A stretch of DNA of 64,000 nt from Bacteroidia bacterium (GTDB lineage Bacteria; Bacteroidota; Bacteroidia; J057; JAIXKT01). The position numbers were made by a program, and so were the translations under genes. The notes under the pieces are model-generated. The model did not search any database, was not told the DNA's origin, and worked only from the letters and a program-made list of their open reading frames with translations. The stretch is from contig JAIXKT010000046.1 in NCBI GenBank assembly GCA_026932145.1, positions 10,602-74,601 on the forward strand, given 5' to 3'. Within the stretch, counting starts at the first letter, position 1. Each line of letters opens with the position of its first letter. Of this stretch, positions 8,314 to 18,105 are shown piece by piece.

Positions 8314-9654
8314 TTACTTAGAAGAAATGAGAACGGAGTGATTGAATTTTACTCGTTTTTCAAAGTCTTCACGGAATCGGGTAATTGTATTTCGAACTGG
8401 CCAAGCGGCTGCATCAGCTAAAGCACAGATTGTGCGCCCTTCCATATTGTCGCAAATATCTATCAATAATTCAAAATCACGTATATCGGCTTCATTATGA
8501 TAAAAGCGGGTTATTATTTTTTCTAACCAGCCGGTTCCTTCTCTGCAAGGTGTGCATTGTCCGCAAGATTCGTGGTGATAAAAGCGAGTTATTCGGTACA
8601 AAAACTTTACCATATCGGTGTCTTCGTCTAAGAAGAGCATACCGGCAGTTCCCATATAAGTTCCTACGGTGCGTAAGGAATCTGCATCCATCGTTATTCC
8701 TTCGATTTGTTCTGCTCTAAGTACTGGTACGGAAGAGCCTCCGGGTATCAATGCTTTTAGTTTTTTTCCGTTTCTCATACCGCCGGCTACGTGGTTTAGT
8801 AGGTCTGTAATAAGCATTCCTGTTGGGTATTCATAAACGCCGGGTCTATTTACATGACCGGAGATACCATATAAAACGGGGCCGGGGTGCGTAGGGCTGC
8901 CAATATTGCGATACCAAGCTGCTCCATTTTTAATCACTAAGGGAGCATTCGCTAAGGTCTCTATATTGTTGATGGTCGTTGGTTTTCCCCACAATCCGGC
9001 TTGTGCCGGAAAAGGTGGCTTTGCTCGGGGATACGCTCTCTTCCCTTCCAAGGACTCCATAAGAGAGGTTTCTTCGCCGCAGATATAAGCTCCTGCTCCT
9101 CTGTGCAAGTAGATGTCTATCGAAATGCCGGTATTAAAAATATTCTTTCCGACAAATCCTTTGGCATAGGCTTCATCAACGGCTTTTTGGAGCATATCAA
9201 TCCAATCAACGTATTCGCCACGGATATAAACATAGGCGGCATCCATCTCCATAGCATAGCAGGCGATGAGTACTCCTTCAATAAATTGATGCGGATTGTA
9301 TTCAAAGATACGGTGGTCTTTGATAGTACCGGGTTCTGATTCGTCTCCGTTACAAGCTAAATAACGAGGGACTCCGGGTACTTTTGGCGGCATAAATGAC
9401 CATTTTAAGCCGGCATTAAAGCCAGCCCCGCCTCGTCCGCGAATATTAGCTGCCTTTACTTCGTCAATGACTTTTTTTCTATCCCAACGCAATGTGCTGG
9501 GGTCATTGTCTATACCATACAACTTATTACGTGGTGAAGCATTGGTTATCACTTCTTTAGAGGCTTCATAGCCTCCGTGTGCAACATAAACATCAAGTTG
9601 GTGATAGTTCGGAATATCCGGCAAAATCAACTTTTGATACTCTCTCCAATTCAT
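8314..9654 (-). CDS. nuoF: NADH-quinone oxidoreductase subunit F (complex I, FMN subunit)
   Basis: The 446-residue flavoprotein subunit that takes electrons from NADH at the tip of respiratory complex I. The NADH/FMN-binding glycine loops are seen in RGRGGAGFNAGLKWSFMP and GAGAYICGEETSLMESLEGK. The N3 [4Fe-4S] ligands are in SCGQCTPCREGTGW plus a later Cys in GRTICALADAAAW. Length is normal. In most genomes nuoF lies between nuoE and nuoG; here both neighbours are unrelated outer membrane protein genes, so the nuo cluster is split in this genome. Confidence 0.95.
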   Translation of the reverse strand: MNWREYQKLILPDIPNYHQLDVYVAHGGYEASKEVITNASPRNKLYGIDNDPSTLRWDRKKVIDEVKAANIRGRGGAGFNAGLKWSFMPPKVPGVPRYLACNGDESEPGTIKDHRIFEYNPHQFIEGVLIACYAMEMDAAYVYIRGEYVDWIDMLQKAVDEAYAKGFVGKNIFNTGISIDIYLHRGAGAYICGEETSLMESLEGKRAYPRAKPPFPAQAGLWGKPTTINNIETLANAPLVIKNGAAWYRNIGSPTHPGPVLYGISGHVNRPGVYEYPTGMLITDLLNHVAGGMRNGKKLKALIPGGSSVPVLRAEQIEGITMDADSLRTVGTYMGTAGMLFLDEDTDMVKFLYRITRFYHHESCGQCTPCREGTGWLEKIITRFYHNEADIRDFELLIDICDNMEGRTICALADAAAWPVRNTITRFREDFEKRVKFNHSVLISSK

Positions 9655-9716
9655 TATACAAAAATTGAACTTTTTTTAAACCAAATAACAATAATAATAA
9701 AAAAATCTCTGGGTTG

Positions 9717-11705
9717 TTAATTTGCTAAAATCTCAAATTCGGTGCGGCGATTGTTTTGCCGGCCTTCTTCCGTGTCATTGGTATCTATGGGCTTAGACTC
9801 TCCATAACCTTGATATTCCAAACGTTTGGTATCTATTCCTTTTGAAAGTAGGAAATCTACAACTGCTTTGGCGCGGCTTTCGGATAGTTTTTGGTTGTAT
9901 TCATCAGAACCCTTGTTGTCTGTATGGCCGCCAATTTTTACACGAATAGACGAATTTGAAGCCAGAAACTTGTATAAACGATCTAATTCTGCTTCGGATT
10001 CCGGGCGTAGAGTGGATTTATCAAAGTCAAAAAAGATATTTTTTAGGATAACTTTTGAGCCAGTAATGATTTTATCTAACTCAATATTTTTTACTACTTC
10101 TTGATAATCTTGAGAAATCGGAATATTAAAATTTTCAGAATAGAATAAATAATCTGGTGCTTGAACGATAATTCCATAGTTTTTGCCGGAAGGCAGTGTT
10201 ACTAAATATTTTCCGGTGGCTATATTGGAAATATTTTCAGATATAGTATCATTTAGCTCATTATCAATTACATGGATTGTAGCTTCGAGGGGTTGTTTGG
10301 TTTTTTTGTCGGTAATAATTCCCTTCAATAAAGTTACCGGATTGTTTAGCATCGGAACAGGGATTTCTATTTTGGCATCATTTTTTAGGTTAATATCTTC
10401 TGTTTTCGCTACTACGCTTGTTACTTCCGGTTTTCGGATGGTGATTCGATAAATATCTTTTTCACCCAAGCCTCCGTCTTTGACACTGGCATAGTATCCG
10501 TGCTCTCCACTGGCAGAAAGAACAAAGTAGATGTCATCATCGGGAGTGTTGATTGGATAACCGATATTTACCGGTACTGACCATGTACTGTCTTTTTGGA
10601 GTTCTGTTCTAAAAATATCGTATCCCCCCATTGAGTTGTGGCCTTTGGATGAAAAGTAAAGAGTTTTTCCGTTTGGGTGAAAGAAAGGAGCATCGTCATC
10701 ATAAGGAGTGTTGATTTTACGAAGATTGATAGGTTCTGACCATTTGTTATTTCTTAGTTTTTTGCAGTAATAAATGTCTCTTTTGCCTACGCCGCCGTCT
10801 CTATTGGAAACAAAGAATATCAATTTTCCGTCTGCTGATATAGAGACTGAGGGTTCGTAGAATCTGGAGTTGATTGGTTTTCCTATATTTTCTGGTGCTC
10901 CCCATGTTTTTCCTTTTAGCTTACAGGTGAAAATATCGCCGCCATTATCGTCTTTGTAGATGTATAATGTTTGGCCGTCCGGTGAAAGGGCGATACTGGC
11001 GTCGTGTCCGCGGGTGTTAATTGGCGGGCCGATATTGATTGCCGGCAGCCAGTCTCCGTTATCTTCTCTGTAAGAGATATAAATATCTTCGTACGGAAAT
11101 TCATTACCCGGAGGGGGGCCTCCTAAATTTCCTTTTCTTCGTGAGGTAAAGAGCATCATAGACTCATCGGCAGATATTACTGGAGCAAAATCAGGATATT
11201 CCGAATTAACCGTAGGGCCAACGTTTTCTATTAAGGCATTAACCGGCTGCTTTACCAAAATCCGCGCATTTTCGCATTGATTAATAGCCATCTTGATGTC
11301 TTCCATCGTATATGGCTCCATAAGGTTTTTTTCTTTAATCTTTTTATAGTTCTCTATTGCTGCATCTATCTGTAAATCAAAGTGTAAACACATTGCATAC
11401 ATCATCAATAGGTGCGGATTGGGATAATTTGGATTTAGCTCGTATAATTTCTTAAAGCATCCTAATGCTTTTTTCTTGCTTCCGTTTAAGAAATAAGCCT
11501 TTCCCAAAACATATTGTGTTTCAGGGTTATCTGGATTTGCTTTGGCAGCAGAAACCAAATGCGGAATAGCCATTCTATACTCATCATATTTTAAAAACTC
11601 TTCTGCGGCTTTTAAATATTTTTTTTCAGCTTTATAGTCCGGTTGTGCCAGCAATGCCAAAGTAGGTATTAGCCAACAAATAGTAACGATGATCCTTCGT
11701 AACAT
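9717..11705 (-). CDS. PorE-like envelope protein: TPR, PD40 beta-propeller, carboxypeptidase-regulatory-like and OmpA domains
   Basis: ATG 11705 is taken as the start because it opens a signal peptide (MLRRIIVTICWLIPTLALLAQ); the upstream in-frame extension is non-standard. The ~662-residue protein has TPR repeats (about 25-150), a WD40/PD40 propeller with repeated motifs such as ISADESMMLFTSRR and HPNGKTLYFSSKG (about 165-460), a beta-sandwich carboxypeptidase-regulatory-like domain (about 475-545), and a C-terminal OmpA peptidoglycan-binding domain (FFDFDKSTLRPESEAEL, GGHTDNKGSDEYNQKLSESR). This exact order and length match PorE, the peptidoglycan-anchored component of the type IX secretion system. 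Bacteroidota often have several paralogues, so PorE itself is not certain. Confidence 0.85.
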   Translation of the reverse strand: MLRRIIVTICWLIPTLALLAQPDYKAEKKYLKAAEEFLKYDEYRMAIPHLVSAAKANPDNPETQYVLGKAYFLNGSKKKALGCFKKLYELNPNYPNPHLLMMYAMCLHFDLQIDAAIENYKKIKEKNLMEPYTMEDIKMAINQCENARILVKQPVNALIENVGPTVNSEYPDFAPVISADESMMLFTSRRKGNLGGPPPGNEFPYEDIYISYREDNGDWLPAINIGPPINTRGHDASIALSPDGQTLYIYKDDNGGDIFTCKLKGKTWGAPENIGKPINSRFYEPSVSISADGKLIFFVSNRDGGVGKRDIYYCKKLRNNKWSEPINLRKINTPYDDDAPFFHPNGKTLYFSSKGHNSMGGYDIFRTELQKDSTWSVPVNIGYPINTPDDDIYFVLSASGEHGYYASVKDGGLGEKDIYRITIRKPEVTSVVAKTEDINLKNDAKIEIPVPMLNNPVTLLKGIITDKKTKQPLEATIHVIDNELNDTISENISNIATGKYLVTLPSGKNYGIIVQAPDYLFYSENFNIPISQDYQEVVKNIELDKIITGSKVILKNIFFDFDKSTLRPESEAELDRLYKFLASNSSIRVKIGGHTDNKGSDEYNQKLSESRAKAVVDFLLSKGIDTKRLEYQGYGESKPIDTNDTEEGRQNNRRTEFEILAN

Positions 11706-11818
11706 AATTTTCAAAGTACGGCAAATTTCGTATCTTTCAGAAATCAAAAATATATTTTGTAAAAGAATATTTGGTTGTGGTTCAGAAAATCTGATAAAAA
11801 AATTGATAAAAAATGATA

Positions 11819-11866
11819 ATTTTTGGGTTACTGAAGAATAAATTATTCTTCAATAACCCAAAAAAA
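11819..11866 (-). terminator. Strong hairpin terminator following htpG
   Basis: A ~22-bp stem (TTTTTGGGTTACTGAAGAAT pairing with ATTCTTCAATAACCCAAAAA, one mismatch) lies 30 bases after the htpG stop. The flanks GGTTCAGAAA (11778-11787) and TTTCTGAACC (11878-11887) form a second, outer 10-bp inverted repeat, making a nested structure. Runs of A/T on both sides allow termination in either direction. Confidence 0.8.
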
Positions 11867-11895
11867 CAACATTTATACTTTCTGAACCGAAATCT

Positions 11896-13701
11896 TTACT
11901 TTTCCTGACTAATATTTACCACAGCTCGGCGGATAAAGTCCGTTAAGTTAGAGCCTGTTAGCATTCCTTGTGATAATAACGCTAATTCGTAACTGTAGGT
12001 TATCAGATTTTTGCGTTCTGTTTCATCTTTTGTAGCCAAAATTTTGCTACTTAATGGGTGGTTTGTGTTGATAACCACATTGTACAAATCTGGAAGGTCT
12101 CTGGAAAACATCCCCATATTTGCTGATTCTGTGATGCGTCTTTGATATTCAGAGCGGGTTATCATTACCGGTAAATCTTGATTGCTTGCCGGTTTACATT
12201 GAATAGCTGCTTCTGTTTTATTAAGCGTTTTTTCAAAAAGATTTTTAAGTTCTTCTGTTTCAGCATCCGTTAATACAGAAATAGAATCTTCTCCTTTGTC
12301 TATTAGTTTCTCTGGTGTATCTGCATCTACTCGTAAAATCATCACATTCTCTTCGTGCATTTCTAAAAACTGAACGAAGTGTATGTCTAAAATTCCGTCA
12401 AACAGTAACACATCATAGCCGTGATTTTTTACTATTTCTATGTAAGTATGCTGCGTTTCTGCATTTGTAGTGTATAAAACTACTAATTTACCATCTTTAT
12501 TCGTTTGGTTTATTTGGATAAGTTTGCGGTATTCCTCAAAGGTAAAGAACTTTTTATCAACGTTTTGGTATAAGCAAAATTCTTTAGCACGCTCATGAAA
12601 TTTGTTATCGCGAAGGATACCATATTTTACAAATAGTCCGATACTTTCCCATTTTTGAGTGTATGCTTCTCGGTCATTTGTAAATAGTTCATGTAATTTG
12701 TCGGCTACTTTTTTAGAAACGTGCTGACTTATTTTTTTTACGTTAGTGTCTGTTTGTAAGTAACTTCTGGATACATTTAACGGAATATCCGGTGAATCTA
12801 ACACGCCTTGTAACAGGGCTAAGTAATCCGGAACTACGTCCTCAACAGAGTCTGTGATAAATACCTGATTAGAATATAGCTGTATTTTATTTTTCTGGAT
12901 TTCGACATTAGGGCGAATTTTTGGAAAATATAAAACTCCGGTTAAAGTAAAAGGATAATCTACGTTTAGATGAATCCAAAATAACGGTTTTTCTTGAAAC
13001 GGATATAACTCTTCGTAGAATTTCAGATAATCCTCTTCTTGTAAGGAAGCGGGCGTTTTTTGCCAAATAGGAGCTATATTGTTGATTATTTTTTCGTTAA
13101 ACTCAACGGAAATTGGCAGAAAGCGGCAGTATTTTTTTAAAATTTCCTCGATGCGGTAGTTTTCGAGATATTCTAAGGCATCATCATTTAGGTGCAATAT
13201 TACGTCTGTTCCACGCTCTGTTTTATCGGCTTCTGAGATAGTAAACTGGGTAGAACCATCACATGACCACTTAGCTGCCGGAGCATCTTTATAGCTTTTA
13301 GTGATGATTTCAACTTGTTTTGAAACCATAAAAGCCGAGTAAAAACCCAATCCAAAAAAACCAATTATCTGATTTTCAGTGTCTTTATATTTTGCCAAAA
13401 ACTCCTGCGCTCCCGAAAAAGCAATTTGATTGATGTATTTATCAATTTCTTCGGCAGTCATCCCGATGCCGTTATCGTGGATTGTGATTGTTTTTTCTGA
13501 TGAATTTATGGATATTTTAACTTTTAGTTCTCCCAATTCACCAGAAACTTCTCCTAAAGAAGATAATGTTTTTAACTTTTGGGAAGCATCTACGGCGTTA
13601 GAAATAAGTTCTCGTAGGAAAATTTCTTGGTTAGAATACAAAAACTTTTTGATAATCGGAAAGATATTTTCCGTATTAATTGAAATGGTTCCTGTTTTCA
13701 T
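11896..13701 (-). CDS. htpG: Molecular chaperone HtpG (Hsp90)
   Basis: Cytoplasmic ATP-dependent chaperone. The 601 residues show the GHKL ATPase domain (FLRELISNAVDAS, IHDNGIGMTAEEI, GFFGLGFYSAFMVS in residues 28-130), the middle domain (YPFTLTGVLYFPKI; LNVSRSYLQTD), and the C-terminal dimerisation domain. Length is typical of the shorter Bacteroidota form. A -7 promoter element TAACTTTG lies 26 bases before the start. Transcription ends at the hairpin near 11866. It is not obviously linked in function to the RND pump operon that precedes it. Confidence 0.96.
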   Translation of the reverse strand: MKTGTISINTENIFPIIKKFLYSNQEIFLRELISNAVDASQKLKTLSSLGEVSGELGELKVKISINSSEKTITIHDNGIGMTAEEIDKYINQIAFSGAQEFLAKYKDTENQIIGFFGLGFYSAFMVSKQVEIITKSYKDAPAAKWSCDGSTQFTISEADKTERGTDVILHLNDDALEYLENYRIEEILKKYCRFLPISVEFNEKIINNIAPIWQKTPASLQEEDYLKFYEELYPFQEKPLFWIHLNVDYPFTLTGVLYFPKIRPNVEIQKNKIQLYSNQVFITDSVEDVVPDYLALLQGVLDSPDIPLNVSRSYLQTDTNVKKISQHVSKKVADKLHELFTNDREAYTQKWESIGLFVKYGILRDNKFHERAKEFCLYQNVDKKFFTFEEYRKLIQINQTNKDGKLVVLYTTNAETQHTYIEIVKNHGYDVLLFDGILDIHFVQFLEMHEENVMILRVDADTPEKLIDKGEDSISVLTDAETEELKNLFEKTLNKTEAAIQCKPASNQDLPVMITRSEYQRRITESANMGMFSRDLPDLYNVVINTNHPLSSKILATKDETERKNLITYSYELALLSQGMLTGSNLTDFIRRAVVNISQEK

Positions 13702-13726
13702 TTTTTATAATTTCAATTTTAGGCCG

Positions 13727-13734
13727 CAAAGTTA
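13727..13734 (-). promoter_or_regulatory. Bacteroidota-type -7 element for htpG
   Basis: TAACTTTG on the minus strand fits TAnnTTTG. A TTTG lies only 15 bases upstream, closer than the usual ~19, so the -33 element is uncertain. The predicted leader is about 20 bases. Confidence 0.45.
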
Positions 13735-13777
13735 TGCTTTTTTTGAATACAAAGTACGTTTGGTTATGTTCTATGGG

Positions 13778-16700
13778 TTAAGCGTCAGCTTTACCAAAGT
13801 CTTCCGGAGCGGGTTCTTCTTTGATTCCCAATAGTTTATTAAATCTTTCTTTGATACCGTCTATCCAGTTGTAAACTACAGGAACGAGTACCAAAGTTAA
13901 TAGTAATGAACTTGTTAAGCCGCCTATTAACGCCCAAGCTAAGGGAGATTTTGTTCCCGAACCTGCCGAAGTAGAGAGTGCGATGGGCAACATCCCGATA
14001 ATCATAGAAATAGTTGTCATTAAGATTGGGCGTAACCTTTCTTGGCCGGCTGCTAATAATGCTTCATAGCGAGAAAGCCCTTGCTGCCTTAGCTGATTGG
14101 TGAAATCTACTAATAAAATGGCATTTTTGGCAACTAAACCAACCAACATAATCATTCCCAGCAAGGAGAAAATATTTAAGGTCTTCATAGCTAAGGCTAA
14201 AGCTAATAAAGCTCCAATGACAGCAAGTGGTATGGAAAAAAGCACCACAAACGGATATACATAAGAATCATACAGGGCAACCATAATCATGTAAACAAAT
14301 ATGATTGAAGCCATCAAAGCTATTCCCATACTTCCAAAAGATTCTTCTTGGTTTTTCAGGTCTCCCCAGTAGTTGATATTTGTTCCTTCTGGAAATTTAG
14401 TTTTAGCAATTTGGGTTTTTAAGTCTTTTCCGATGTCTCCACTTGCTCTGCCCATTACTTGGGAGAGTACTATTATAGAAGAATTTCGGTTAAATCGCTG
14501 TAGTTTTGTTGGTCCATTAGAGATATAGATATTAGCAAACTGTTTTAGTTCAACGAGTTGCCCAAGTGGATTTCTAAATGTGATGTTACCGAGGGTTTGT
14601 ATTTTGGATCGGTCATAGCCGTCTAATTGCACACGGATGGTATAGTCATCGTTTCCTTCTCTAAATTTAGATTGGTCATCTCCGGTAAGGGCTATTTGCA
14701 GGGCAGTACCTATTTCGGCTATTGAAAGGCCAAAATTAGCCATTTTTTCGCGGTCAATATCTATTTGGGTTTCCGGTTTTCCGTCTTCGGAGGATAGGCG
14801 AACGTCCGTAGTTCCGGGAATCTTTTGGACAATATCTGCAATAATATCTGCTGATTTTTTGACATCTTCACGGCTATTTCCATTCACTATAATCTGAATT
14901 GGGGTCTGGTCTGCACCCCCAAAAATACCAATCGGGTTTACGCGAACTTTGATACCGGGTATATCTAAAATCTTAGTTTTCAGCTCCATATAGATTTCAT
15001 AAGTTGCCCTTTTACGTTCTTCTTTAGGAACTAAGGTTACAATAACTTCGGCAATATTGTTTGAATTTTGCCCGATAAATCCATCATTAGAAACGCCAAC
15101 GTTTGTATATACTTTTTTTACCTCCGGAATATTGGTTATCAAAGATTCCACTTGTTGGGTAACTTTATTGGTATTTATCAATGAGGACCCGGCAGGTAAT
15201 TCTAAAGAAACCGAAAATTCTCCTTTGTCATCTTTGGGAATAAATTCTGCTCCAATAAACCCTAATGGAACTAAGGCAAAAGAAGCAAAAAATAGAATCG
15301 TAGATATTAATGCAATTAGCCAACCTCTTTTTAGGCTAAAAATCAATAGCTTATTATATTTTGCTTTTAAGCGTTCAAAGTAGTTTTCAAATCCAATGGA
15401 GATGCTTCCCAGTAAACTCTTAGGATTAGGGTGCTCTAAACGAGAAAAACGGGAAGCCAGCATTGGCGTAATTGTAAATGAAACAAACAAGCTCATTAAG
15501 GTAGAGAATACCACCACTAATGAAAATTCCCGCATAATATTTCCAATCATCCCCTCTACCAATGCTAAAGGCAAAAACACCACAACGTCCACTAACGTAA
15601 TAGACATTGCCGTAAAGCCTATTTCGTTTCGCCCTCTCAATGCCGCAACCCAAGGGTGCTTTTTCATCTCTAAATGGCGGTGAATATTTTCTAAAACCAC
15701 AATAGAATCATCCACCAAAATACCAACTACTAATGAAAGTGCTAATAACGTCATTAGATTTAAGCTGAAACCCAAAAAGTACATGATGATGAAAGTAGAT
15801 AATAGCGATGACGGAATAGCGACCATCACAATGAGGGAGTTCCGTAAACTGTGTAAAAACAACATCATTACCAGAGCTACCAAGATAGTTGCAAACATTA
15901 AGTCCACTTTTACGGCATTAGCCGAAGACATTGTGTAAAGGGACGAATCCTGCGCAATATCAAAGTTGATTCCAATAGATTGATAATCAGCAGTAATTTT
16001 ATCAATTTCTTTTCTTGCAAGTTTACTTACTTCTACTGCATTGGCATCATTTTGTTTTTGAACGTAGATAATTACAGAAGATTTTCCATTAATTCTACTA
16101 ATTTGCTTATACTCAGTGCCTCCGTCTTGTATTTCGGCAATATCTTTTAGGAAAATATCGCCTCCTGTTTTGGTTTTTCCAACTACTAAGTTTCTTAAAG
16201 CATTTAATGAAGCAATTTTGCCGGCTATACGAACCGTGAATTGGTCTGTTTCACTTTTTATGTTTCCGGTGGGGAAGTCAAGGTTAGAAGCCCTAATAAT
16301 CTGCATCACCTGAACAATGGGTATGTTAAAAGCTCTGAGTCTATCAGAGTCTAAATTGACTTTTATTTCCCGATCTTCACCACCAACGATTGTTACTTGG
16401 GCTACCCCCGGTATTTTAGCAATTCTGGGTTTAACCTTGTCATTCAGCAACTTATAGAATGCGCGCGCTTCTAAGTTGCTGGTTATACCAATCTGCAAAA
16501 CAGGAAGTTCGTTCAGCGCAAAGTTTGAAATAACTGGTGATTTAACCGTTAGCGGAAAGGTAGGCTGAACGGCATTTACTTTTCGCTGAACGTTCTGGAG
16601 TGCTTCGTCAATATCTGCATTTTGGTTAAACTCGATGATAACAAAAGATACCCCCTCCTGAGAGGTGCAATTTACAGTTGAAATTTCATCTACACCCGAA

Positions 16701-16912
16701 ACGGCTTCCTCGATAGGTTTGGTAACGGAACTTTCTACTTCCGAAGGAGAAGCTCCGGGATATATAGTCGTAACCGAAATTACCGGAGGGGTAATATCCG
16801 GTAAGAGTTCATACTTTAACCGATTGTAGGAAAACCACCCTATTAGCCCCAAAGCAACAAAAACAATCACCACCAAAGATGACCGCTTGATGGATAACTC
16901 TGTGATAGACAT
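13778..16912 (-). CDS. RND-family efflux permease (hydrophobe/amphiphile exporter type)
   Basis: A 1044-residue inner membrane proton/drug antiporter. It has twelve predicted membrane helices in two halves, with large periplasmic loops after TM1 and TM7. TM1 is followed by KYELLPDITPPVISVTTIYP, typical of this family. The proton-relay acidic pair is present in TM4 (VVGILVDDSIVVLENIHRH). Length and motifs fit AcrB/MexB-like exporters rather than metal (CusA) pumps, but the substrate cannot be read from sequence. It starts 4 bases after the adaptor gene stop, an operon. No outer membrane TolC-like gene follows, so the third component must be encoded elsewhere. Confidence 0.93.
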   Translation of the reverse strand: MSITELSIKRSSLVVIVFVALGLIGWFSYNRLKYELLPDITPPVISVTTIYPGASPSEVESSVTKPIEEAVSGVDEISTVNCTSQEGVSFVIIEFNQNADIDEALQNVQRKVNAVQPTFPLTVKSPVISNFALNELPVLQIGITSNLEARAFYKLLNDKVKPRIAKIPGVAQVTIVGGEDREIKVNLDSDRLRAFNIPIVQVMQIIRASNLDFPTGNIKSETDQFTVRIAGKIASLNALRNLVVGKTKTGGDIFLKDIAEIQDGGTEYKQISRINGKSSVIIYVQKQNDANAVEVSKLARKEIDKITADYQSIGINFDIAQDSSLYTMSSANAVKVDLMFATILVALVMMLFLHSLRNSLIVMVAIPSSLLSTFIIMYFLGFSLNLMTLLALSLVVGILVDDSIVVLENIHRHLEMKKHPWVAALRGRNEIGFTAMSITLVDVVVFLPLALVEGMIGNIMREFSLVVVFSTLMSLFVSFTITPMLASRFSRLEHPNPKSLLGSISIGFENYFERLKAKYNKLLIFSLKRGWLIALISTILFFASFALVPLGFIGAEFIPKDDKGEFSVSLELPAGSSLINTNKVTQQVESLITNIPEVKKVYTNVGVSNDGFIGQNSNNIAEVIVTLVPKEERKRATYEIYMELKTKILDIPGIKVRVNPIGIFGGADQTPIQIIVNGNSREDVKKSADIIADIVQKIPGTTDVRLSSEDGKPETQIDIDREKMANFGLSIAEIGTALQIALTGDDQSKFREGNDDYTIRVQLDGYDRSKIQTLGNITFRNPLGQLVELKQFANIYISNGPTKLQRFNRNSSIIVLSQVMGRASGDIGKDLKTQIAKTKFPEGTNINYWGDLKNQEESFGSMGIALMASIIFVYMIMVALYDSYVYPFVVLFSIPLAVIGALLALALAMKTLNIFSLLGMIMLVGLVAKNAILLVDFTNQLRQQGLSRYEALLAAGQERLRPILMTTISMIIGMLPIALSTSAGSGTKSPLAWALIGGLTSSLLLTLVLVPVVYNWIDGIKERFNKLLGIKEEPAPEDFGKADA

Positions 16913-16916
16913 CTTT

Positions 16917-17966
16917 TTATGGAATAATCGTTACTTTCGTACCTGTTTTTAGATTATGGTTTCCATTAACGACCACAAATTCATTTTTGTTGAGGCCGCT
17001 TACTACTTCAATTTTATCTTCGTAGGTATTTCCAACAATAATTGACTTCTCTTGTGCCGTTTTATTTTCAATCACAAAAACCTTAGGGTCTTTATAGCTC
17101 CCTAATAAAGCCGATCTGGGTATCGTGAGTACTTCGTTTTTGGTTATAGAAGCGAACTTAACCTTTACAAACATACCGGCTTTAAGAGGCTTTTCTTTTT
17201 GGTTAGTTAATTCAATCTCAATGGGATAAGTATGCCCTTCGTCTCCTTTTTCACTGATAAAAGAAATGATTCCAAAATAAGGCGTTCCGGGAAAAACATC
17301 TGTTAATACTTCCACTTTTTCTCCTTTTTTTAGCTGAAAGACATCATTTTCACCTACATTTAGGCGAACTTTCAGGGTTGAAACATCCACAATCTGGGCA
17401 ATTGGTGTGTTATTAGAAGCCATTGAGCCTATTTCTATGTTTTTCATGGTGATTACGCCGGCAAAAGGAGCTGTAATATTGGTATTTTTAAGTTGCCTCT
17501 TGGCTACTGTTAATTGAGCTTCTGCATTTTTAAAGCCTAAGCGGGCGTTTTCAACAATAACTTCGGTGGAAGCTCCTTCTTTGTATAAAGCCTCAAAGCG
17601 TTCATAGTCTTTTTGGCATTTATCATAATTCGCTTGCGCTGTAACCAATTGTGCTTGAAGTAGTTCATCATCAATTTTGGCCAATAACTCGCCACTTTTT
17701 TTACTTTCTCCTATTTTAAAGAAAACCTGAGTAACCCTCCCCTGCCCTTCTGGAATCACAAATACTTCATGCTGGGGAAAAAGGGTACCGGTTATAGTAA
17801 GTTGGTCAGCAATTTTTTGGTAACTAATAGTATCCACCTTAACCGCAACATCTTTATTAACAGGAAGTTGAAGTTTTTCTTTGCTTTTAGCTTTATTCTG
17901 CATTAATAGCCAACCTGTTCCGGCAATTAGCACAACGATAATCAGAAAATAACTTAGTTTTCGCAT
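16917..17966 (-). CDS. RND efflux periplasmic adaptor (membrane fusion protein)
   Basis: A ~349-residue adaptor linking the RND permease to an outer membrane channel. The N-terminal helix MRKLSYFLIIVVLIAGTGWL acts as membrane anchor. Then come the barrel-sandwich (lipoyl-like) halves (GRVTQVFFKIGESKKSGELL and NITAPFAGVITMKNIEIGS) flanking a coiled-coil hairpin (about 100-150), then the beta-barrel and membrane-proximal domains. ATG 17966 is chosen; ATG 17972 is possible. A longer TTG start at 17984 overlaps the probable -7 promoter element TACTTTTG and is rejected. First gene of a two-gene operon with the permease. Confidence 0.92.
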   Translation of the reverse strand: MRKLSYFLIIVVLIAGTGWLLMQNKAKSKEKLQLPVNKDVAVKVDTISYQKIADQLTITGTLFPQHEVFVIPEGQGRVTQVFFKIGESKKSGELLAKIDDELLQAQLVTAQANYDKCQKDYERFEALYKEGASTEVIVENARLGFKNAEAQLTVAKRQLKNTNITAPFAGVITMKNIEIGSMASNNTPIAQIVDVSTLKVRLNVGENDVFQLKKGEKVEVLTDVFPGTPYFGIISFISEKGDEGHTYPIEIELTNQKEKPLKAGMFVKVKFASITKNEVLTIPRSALLGSYKDPKVFVIENKTAQEKSIIVGNTYEDKIEVVSGLNKNEFVVVNGNHNLKTGTKVTIIP

Positions 17967-17981
17967 ATACATTCTGGAGCG

Positions 17982-17989
17982 CAAAAGTA
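17982..17989 (-). promoter_or_regulatory. -7 element for the RND efflux operon
   Basis: TACTTTTG (minus strand) matches TAnnTTTG and sits 16 bases before the chosen start, giving a very short leader. No clear TTTG was found 19 bases upstream. Confidence 0.4.
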
Positions 17990-18105
17990 GTAAAATTTAA
18001 TTTCACGGAAACTTAAATTCTAATAAAAGTTTCCGTGGTTTCTACGAAACGAATTTACCTGAAAAATAGTTGCAGCTCGGAATGGATTTTATAACAAAAT
18101 CCAGC

